DNA of 64,000 nucleotides from Isoetes taiwanensis. Lineage: Eukaryota > Streptophyta > Lycopodiopsida > Isoetales > Isoetaceae. The position numbers were made by a program, and so were the translations under genes. The DNA lies in NCBI GenBank assembly GCA_021234155.1, contig JAJEKV010000159.1:1-64000 (forward strand). The letters run 5' to 3'. Numbering within the stretch: the first letter of the stretch is position 1; each line of letters begins with the position of its first letter. Under the pieces are notes generated by a model. That model saw only the letters and a list, made by a program, of their open reading frames with translations, searched no databases and had not been told where the DNA came from. Positions 59,160 to 64,000 of the stretch are shown one piece after another.

Positions 59160-59470
59160 TTTGTGGGGGAATTGTTTTTGTGTGTGTCTTGATTGACCAT
59201 TGTATCACTATTTTTGTAATTGTTTTTGTGTGTGTGTCTTGATTCAATCTAGACCATTGTATCACTATTTTTGTAATTGTCTTTTATGGATACAGAGCTA
59301 TTTTGTTGGTGTTATAGAAATTAGGGACGAATGCTTTATACAGCCTTCTCCTATGTGGCACAATCCTAGGGACAAATGCTTTATATAGCCTTCTCGTACG
59401 TGGCACAATCCTAGCCCTCCAATCCAAGGATTGTAGGCCAGATATCAACGGGGTTGTATAAAGCATTCTA
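59160..59470. repeat. Two short tandem duplications
   Basis: TTGTTTTTGTGTGTGT.CTTGATT...ACCATTGTATCACTATTTTTG occurs at about 59172 and 59221. GGGAC.AATGCTTTATA.AGCCTTCTC.TA.GTGGCACAATCCTA occurs at about 59323 and 59370, and an inverted TATAAAGCATTC follows at 59457. No coding function is seen. Confidence 0.7.
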
Positions 59471-61250
59471 CCGAGAAAATAGAGTTGAATTAGAGTTATT
59501 TTTTAGTGTTATAAATATTCAGATGGAAAATTCACATGGGTGATGTTTGGAAGCATTGGAGAAGGTGCTAGTAGTGCCGAGAAGGATGGCCTTTTGATGC
59601 TAAGTAAAGGATTAAACTGTCCTTGTAAATCACTCTAGGGAAGTCAAGATACTTTCGTTTAGTATTTGGTTGGATCCATTTAGTTCGTGTTGCGGTTCTA
59701 AGTTTTGTCCTTGGGACATGTCAATTCTCTAGATCGCAAACATTGATTCCATATATTTGATAACCTTCAACATAGATGAAAATCAGGAGCATCTCTAATT
59801 AAAGTGAGAGAGTGAAAAAAAAAATAACTTTGGTGCCTATGCTTATGCTTTGGTTCGTAATGTTCTGGCCATAGGATAAATTCTACTCATGGTCTGATGC
59901 ATCCCACTCTTCTCGTCGTACACGTGGAAAATAATCTCAAATAGCAAAATACAGAGGCGGTGGAAGATACATCTCCGAATAACGAAACACAGTGGCAATG
60001 GAGGAATCAAGCCTCTAGACATTCCACAAAACAGAAATGGAAAAACATATAGAGATTCAATACAAAACACTTATAATAGATGTAAACATGTAGAGATGCA
60101 GCAATGCAAAACACCATAGAAAGGTCATTGAGCTCTTGAAATTTCCAAGAGCATATATAAGCATAAAAATGATTATGTGAAGCAACATAGATCATATGCA
60201 GATATTCTTGAGAAGTATCTGAAGCTCTCATGCCATTTCCGTCAGCTCCAGCATTACATATGCAATGGAAAGAAAGCCGAGATTGAACAAATGCAAAATA
60301 CAGGGCAAAAGAGACATCTGACTCCACCTTCTCCATCCACAAGCATCAAATTGAAGCTCCAAATCCAATCCGAAAAAAGAAATCGATCTGATGAAGCCTA
60401 ATCTTTGCCTGTAAAAACGGATGACAACTAGCCGCATGTGCCCAAACAAAAAAAAAAAAAAACAAAATTGAATCGAATTGAATTGAATTGATTTTTATCT
60501 GTGAGAAATGTTCACATCATAACTTTGTTATGACAAAGTGTAAATAGGCTACAGACACTTCACAAGGAAATTGCTGAAACAATTAAAGTAGAATTGTCCA
60601 GGATTGTCCAGGGTTTATGACTTCACAGATATGTTGTCTGGATAACTTATGTGACTAGTGGTGAAGATTCTATCTAGGTAAATTGACCTAGTAGAAACAA
60701 CTAGGTTAGAAAATTATAACCTAAGTTGAGATGTTGTCAAATAATTATTGAAGTGAACAGTGCAGCTGTGTATGGTATTGGTTATTCGAATTAAGAAAAG
60801 AAATGCTCGGTCGAATAGTTTGGAGTCAAGACGAACTTTGAAAAAGGTCGGTTCCAAATTACAAGGATACTAGAAGGCTCGGCAGTTCCATGACTGTCGG
60901 AACTGCCTATACATAATCTAAGCTGTAAGATATGTATTCGTATTGTGATTTAATATATAAGTGTGAAATCGAGCGAAGGTATAAACATATGTAAATAAGT
61001 CTCAATAAACAATTGCCACAGTGAAATGGTTAATACGATATGAATAGTGCCTATTGTCATAGAGAAAATTTGAAAAAACACAGAAAGGTTCACAATTTAA
61101 GCTTGTGACAAAAGGGTGGCCACAAAAGTCCACAATGTCTCAAATTGAAAAATAAATTAAAAAAGTTGTGTTCACACAAAAATCTTTGAGGAATATTCTT
61201 TTTGCTCCCGTTTCGATGATTTTCTCCCGTTTAATACGCAATCTTGTTTA
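59471..61250. other. Intergenic stretch without a supported gene
   Basis: ORFs near 59843-60449 on both strands overlap one another and lack motifs. An A run plus GAATT repeats lie at 60442-60490. Near 61185-61245 lies the word cluster shared with 15915-15975. Confidence 0.4.
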
Positions 61251-61756
61251 GGATGATGTGATCGACTTGGTTGGTCAACCTTGCATGTCTCCCCAACCTG
61301 AGAGTGCCACGAGCATCTGCATCGCTTCTTTTCCACGTGGGCTGAAGGCTCGGCGGAAGACTATGATTCTACCATCTGTAAGGATGGGAAGATTCTCTAA
61401 ATCGCGTTATCGTCTCCAAATAATTAAATCCTGCTTTATGAAGCCTCGATACCTGAGATGGTTTTCCTCGTGTAGCTTTCTGCTTCCCGAATCTCTTTTG
61501 AAAAATCTTATGACCCTCTGTTGATGAAGTTGTCCAAATCTTCATTTCTTTGTAGCAGTGACATGAGTCGCTCGTCTCTGTAATCGCGCTCTCTGCATTC
61601 CAGGAGATTCTTGATGTCATTCAAGAAAAGATATTCTTGACCTTCGATGATGATGGGGGATAGACTTGTGATACTCATCCCTATTGGAGCAGCTATTCTT
61701 GTTGTAAAAAAAGGCTGGTAGAAGGGAGTTGCAGCTAGGGTTGATTGAACATCCAA
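61251..61756 (-). other. Unrecognised minus-strand open frame
   Basis: A minus-strand frame at 61756-61508 (no ATG at its upstream edge; first ATG at about 61678, MSITSLSP) reads IIIEGQEYLFLNDIKNLLECRERDYRDERLMSLLQRNEDLDNFINRGS and then hits a stop. A shifted frame continues with EIREAESYTRKTISGIEA. The charged, helical sequence looks protein-like but matches nothing I know. It may be related to the interrupted ORF at 62706-63811 on the same strand. Confidence 0.3.
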
Positions 61757-62705
61757 TTTCTTCTGAAAAAAGACTAAAAACTAGGTTGATATCTACCTAG
61801 GCTACATGAGCTAAGGTGTTGTACCATTCAATGAAAGAAGGGGTGGCCATGCTGAACTACTAGCTGAGGTTGCGAAACGATGACTGAAGTGCCTCCGGGA
61901 CTTGAAAAATCAGCTTGGGATTTGAGAGCAAACTATTAAGGATGTACTAGGGTTATGCTTCTATTTAAAACAAACACTAACTTTAGGATTTTAGGGTTTT
62001 GAGGATTTTGGCTATTTTGGGAGAAGATATGGTGCTTCTAGGTTAATTGGATGTGATAAATGTTCTAAACACTCTAAGGGTTCCAATGTAATAAATTTCA
62101 GGTCATTTGGAGTTGTCTAGCTCAAGTTATGAAGTTGCAAAATTTAGGGTATTATGAGTTGCGTCTAGGGGGTGTTTTGGCGAGGTCAAAATGGTCTCTG
62201 GCACAACTCATGAGTAATTGAGTTATTTAAGGATAAAATGCAATCAAAATGGGAAAGTAAGGATACAATCTTGCTCTACTAACCTTAATTAGCCTAGATA
62301 CATAGTTTATTTTTCAAAAATCTGATATCAAGATGGGAATTCACTCCACCTACTCATGAGTTGCGTCTAAGGGCATTTTGGCCTTGCCAAAAGTGGTCCC
62401 GCAACTCGTGAATAATTGATAGAATTTGCTAGAACTTTTATTAGTTTGAAATGAAACATATTACAAGGCAATGTATTGATTGCACTACATGAGACAATTA
62501 CATACTTGAATTTCCATTTTATATTAACAAAAGCATTTTATACAAGGATCAAAATATTATATAGAGTTTACAAAATTGTTTAATAACTTATTATCTACCT
62601 ACGTTTAATAAAGTGTGCCAATTGAATGTCTCTTGGCATGCAAATGACCAGTCTAGCATGCAAGGCACATGCTAAGGTGTCCTAAAGTGTTGATCCACTT
62701 CCATC
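61757..62705. other. AT-rich gap with a repeated phrase
   Basis: CATGAGTTGCGTCTA.GGG...TTTTGGC occurs near 62155-62185 and again near 62355-62385. The same neighbourhoods share CAACTC.TGA.TAATTGA. No gene is supported. Confidence 0.45.
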
Positions 62706-62921
62706 TTAGCTGCCTCTTGCAATACTAAGCAGCATATTGTTATGCGCTTTATCTTGTTGAATTTCTCGAATAAATCTTGCAAACTTGGTTCTTGGGATGA
62801 AAAAACATTGGCTCCCTAGTAGTAACGGATCTCCTTCAAAGCTTAGGAGTATGATGCGTTGCTTTTGTGCTTTGCTGGCTTCATAGATGGCTCTGGTACT
62901 TCCAGTGGCTCTTGCAGGGTC

Positions 62922-62926
62922 ATTCT
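62922..62926. repeat. Target-site duplication, left copy (ATTCT)
   Basis: The five bases directly before the 5' LTR are repeated directly after the 3' LTR at 63476-63480. Confidence 0.92.
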
Positions 62927-63104
62927 TGTTGGAATGTTGGAGTATGTGTAATGGGCACACATGAAGAATGACTCAGTGGAAGAGTACCGAAAGCCCATCA
63001 AAGGGCCGGTAGCTCAGTGGTAGAGTACTTGGCTTGCAAGCAAGAGGTCCTGGGTTCGATCCCCAGCCTGTCCACCCAATCATAGAAAAGCTCATTTCTC
63101 AACA
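62927..63104 (+). repeat. TRIM 5' LTR
   Basis: 178 bp, TGTTGG...CAACA. The first 76 bp contain a tRNA D-arm-like segment (62969-62988), then the tRNA-like unit (63003-63074) and a 30-bp tail. Confidence 0.95.
63003..63074 (+). tRNA. tRNA-Ala(UGC)-like sequence in 5' LTR
   Basis: The 72-nt unit folds as a cloverleaf: acceptor GGGCCGG/CCTGTCC, D stem GCTC/GAGT, anticodon loop CTTGCAA (anticodon TGC) and T arm CTGGG-TTCGATC-CCCAG, then A73. The acceptor has G3-U70, the alanine identity pair, and one C-U mismatch at 5-68. The anticodon stem CTTGG/GCAAG has a G-G mismatch at 31-39. The polymerase III A box (TAGCTCAGTGG) and B box (GGTTCGATCC) match consensus. No T run for termination follows closely. 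It is best read as a tRNA-derived promoter or structural module of the LTR, not as a working tRNA gene. Confidence 0.85.
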
Positions 63105-63117
63105 TGGTATCAGAGCC
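63105..63117 (+). other. TRIM primer-binding site (initiator-Met tRNA)
   Basis: TGGTATCAGAGCC directly adjoins the last base of the 5' LTR. This is the standard plant LTR-retrotransposon PBS. The primer is therefore tRNA-iMet, not the alanine tRNA carried in the LTR. Confidence 0.93.
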
Positions 63118-63288
63118 ATGGTCCCAAGTAGAGGGTGCTTAACAGCACCGGGATAGCCCCCAGTGGTGTAGGGGTGAGAATGAGTAAAGCTTGGCCAGTG
63201 GAAAGCCCAACTCCTGCAGTGGTGGAGTTGCCCGAGGAGGGGAGCTTGTGGATTGTCGTGAAGGCTGGAATGGATTGGTGTGCCCATT

Positions 63289-63297
63289 AAGGGGGAA
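63289..63297 (+). other. TRIM polypurine tract
   Basis: AAGGGGGAA ends at the base before the 3' LTR, as needed for plus-strand priming. Confidence 0.9.
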
Positions 63298-63475
63298 TGT
63301 TGGAATGTTGGAGTATGTGTAATGGGCACACATGAAGAATGACTCAGTGGAAGAGTACCGAAAGCCCATCAAAGGGCCGGTAGCTCAGTGGTAGAGTACT
63401 TGGCTTGCAAGCAAGAGGTCCTGGGTTCGATCCCCAGCCTGTCCACCCAATCATAGAAAAGCTCATTTCTCAACA
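63298..63475 (+). repeat. TRIM 3' LTR
   Basis: No difference from the 5' LTR was found over 178 bp. It is followed by the ATTCT target copy at 63476-63480. Confidence 0.95.
63374..63445 (+). tRNA. tRNA-Ala(UGC)-like sequence in 3' LTR
   Basis: Same 72-nt unit as at 63003-63074, 371 bp downstream, with the same G3-U70 pair and the same two mismatches. Downstream lies host sequence (ATTCTCGGTG), also without an early T run. Confidence 0.85.
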
Positions 63476-63480
63476 ATTCT
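63476..63480. repeat. Target-site duplication, right copy (ATTCT)
   Basis: Identical to 62922-62926, confirming a single LTR-type insertion event. Confidence 0.92.
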
Positions 63481-64000
63481 CGGTGTACTGCACCTTGTAG
63501 GCTCTTGTAAGTGTCGTACATATCTTCGTCTTGTAGACCTTGTCCTCATTCCAAATGTAGGCATCCTTCGCTTTCTTGCCTCGCTTCTTTCTCTCCGGAT
63601 TCAGCCATGATAGGTAAAGTGGTGGTGCTGGTAGCTCCCCCCCTTTTGCTTGCTCTTGCTGACTCGAGAGATCTGTCTCTTCGGGGTCCCAAGCAAGCAC
63701 AGGCTTCTTGGGCACTCCCAATCTACCTTCTCCTGAAAGGAGGTCTTCTGCAGATGGCATCCAACCAAGAGTTGGATGAATATGATGACGAGCCTTCTGG
63801 TTCTCGCTCTGTTATGACGATGTCGGGGATGCCGGTAGTCTTTATCTTCCTCATCTTCTTGCGAGGTGTTTCCAACACCTTTCCCTTCTTCTCCTTTTGC
63901 TCCTTCTCTGCCTTCCTCTTCTTCTGAAGCTCTTACTTCCTGGCCTTTTCGAGTTTTTTCAATGCTCGTAACTCGTTGCGGACCTTCCCTCTTCTCTCTT

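Larger units (their letters stand above)
62927..63475 (+). mobile_element. Complete TRIM retrotransposon with tRNA-Ala-like LTRs
   Basis: The 549-bp element has two 178-bp LTRs (62927-63104 and 63298-63475) that are identical by eye, start TGTTGG and end CAACA. An initiator-Met PBS (TGGTATCAGAGCC) follows the 5' LTR directly, and the polypurine tract AAGGGGGAA ends directly at the 3' LTR. The 193-bp internal part has no coding capacity, so it must borrow gag and pol from another element. A 5-bp target duplication (ATTCT) flanks it. Identical LTRs and target copies argue for recent movement. As I recall, TRIMs with 5S rRNA in their LTRs are called Cassandra and ones with tRNA-like LTRs have been named Helenus; this element fits the second type. 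Confidence 0.95.
62706..63811 (-). pseudogene. Unknown ORF interrupted by the TRIM element
   Basis: The upstream part (63811-63481, ATG at 63760) reads MPSAEDLLSGEGRLGVPKKPVLAWDPEETDLSSQQEQAKGG..., then KKRGKKAKDAYIWNEDKV...TRAYKVQYTE. The downstream part (62921-62706) reads DPARATGSTRAIYEASKAQKQRIILLSFEGDPLLLGSQCFFIPRTKFARFIREIQQDKAHNN and stops. With the 549-bp TRIM and one ATTCT copy ignored, the frame reads straight through as YTENDPAR, giving about 183 codons. I do not recognise the family. An unusual retroelement Gag or a host gene exon are both possible. The intact frame on each side supports a recent insertion. Confidence 0.6.

Noticed and set aside
63003-63074. Functional nuclear tRNA-Ala gene
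   Set aside because: Two stem mismatches, no nearby T-run terminator, and its position inside an LTR duplicated with a PBS and PPT show it is part of a retrotransposon.
1-64000. CRISPR array or prokaryotic gene organisation
   Set aside because: The tandem repeats lack spacer structure, and the genes have introns and plant families, so the window is eukaryotic.

Overview
The window looks like repeat-rich nuclear DNA of a land plant. Supporting signs are a seven-membrane-segment LAZ1/DUF300 gene with plant-type exons, a four-exon gene for a plastid-targeted protein, TTTAGGG-type motifs, plant L1-like LINEs, Ty1/copia, Ty3/gypsy, hAT and Helitron remnants, and a primer-binding site for initiator-Met tRNA. 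A non-seed plant (fern or lycophyte) is a guess from the LINE mix and cannot be proven here. Only two host genes can be called with confidence; most of the rest is old, nested mobile DNA.

Layout. 1-8.3 kb: a decayed copia pol (protease to RNase H) split inside its reverse transcriptase by a minus-strand LINE (3.5-6.85 kb) and a short gypsy 3' end. 8.3-16 kb: no clear gene, but tandem duplications and a dispersed repeat in three copies. 16-18.6 kb: the 3' half of an L1-type LINE, then a second copy of the first LINE family, both minus. 18.6-23.6 kb: short duplications, a striking set of nested inverted repeats at 20.4-20.8 kb, and a Helitron 3' end at 23.6 kb. 23.6-26.2 kb: copia gag-protease abutting the 5' half of a minus-strand L1. 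27.0-29.2 kb: a T-rich array and a 19-bp minisatellite of about 75 units. 29.2-35 kb: inverted and tandem repeats and a few unrecognised ORFs. 35.1-38.1 kb: a decayed minus-strand gene of unknown function carrying a LINE insertion. 39.7-42.4 kb: the LAZ1-like gene (minus, eight exons). 46.8-49.8 kb: an eroded plus-strand L1. 50.1-53.8 kb: a decayed hAT element. 56.6-57.5 kb: a plastid protein gene with a run of 17 Asp. 57.7-59.5 kb: short duplications and a GC-rich hairpin.

The most interesting object is at 62927-63475. It is a complete 549-bp terminal-repeat retrotransposon in miniature (TRIM) with two 178-bp LTRs that look identical, a 5-bp target duplication (ATTCT), an initiator-Met primer-binding site and a polypurine tract. 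Each LTR contains a full 72-nt tRNA-Ala(UGC)-like sequence with intact polymerase III A and B boxes. It interrupts a minus-strand ORF, which reads through if the element and one target copy are ignored. The insertion is therefore probably recent.

The parts do not form an operon or pathway. The two host genes are independent, and the rest records successive insertions.
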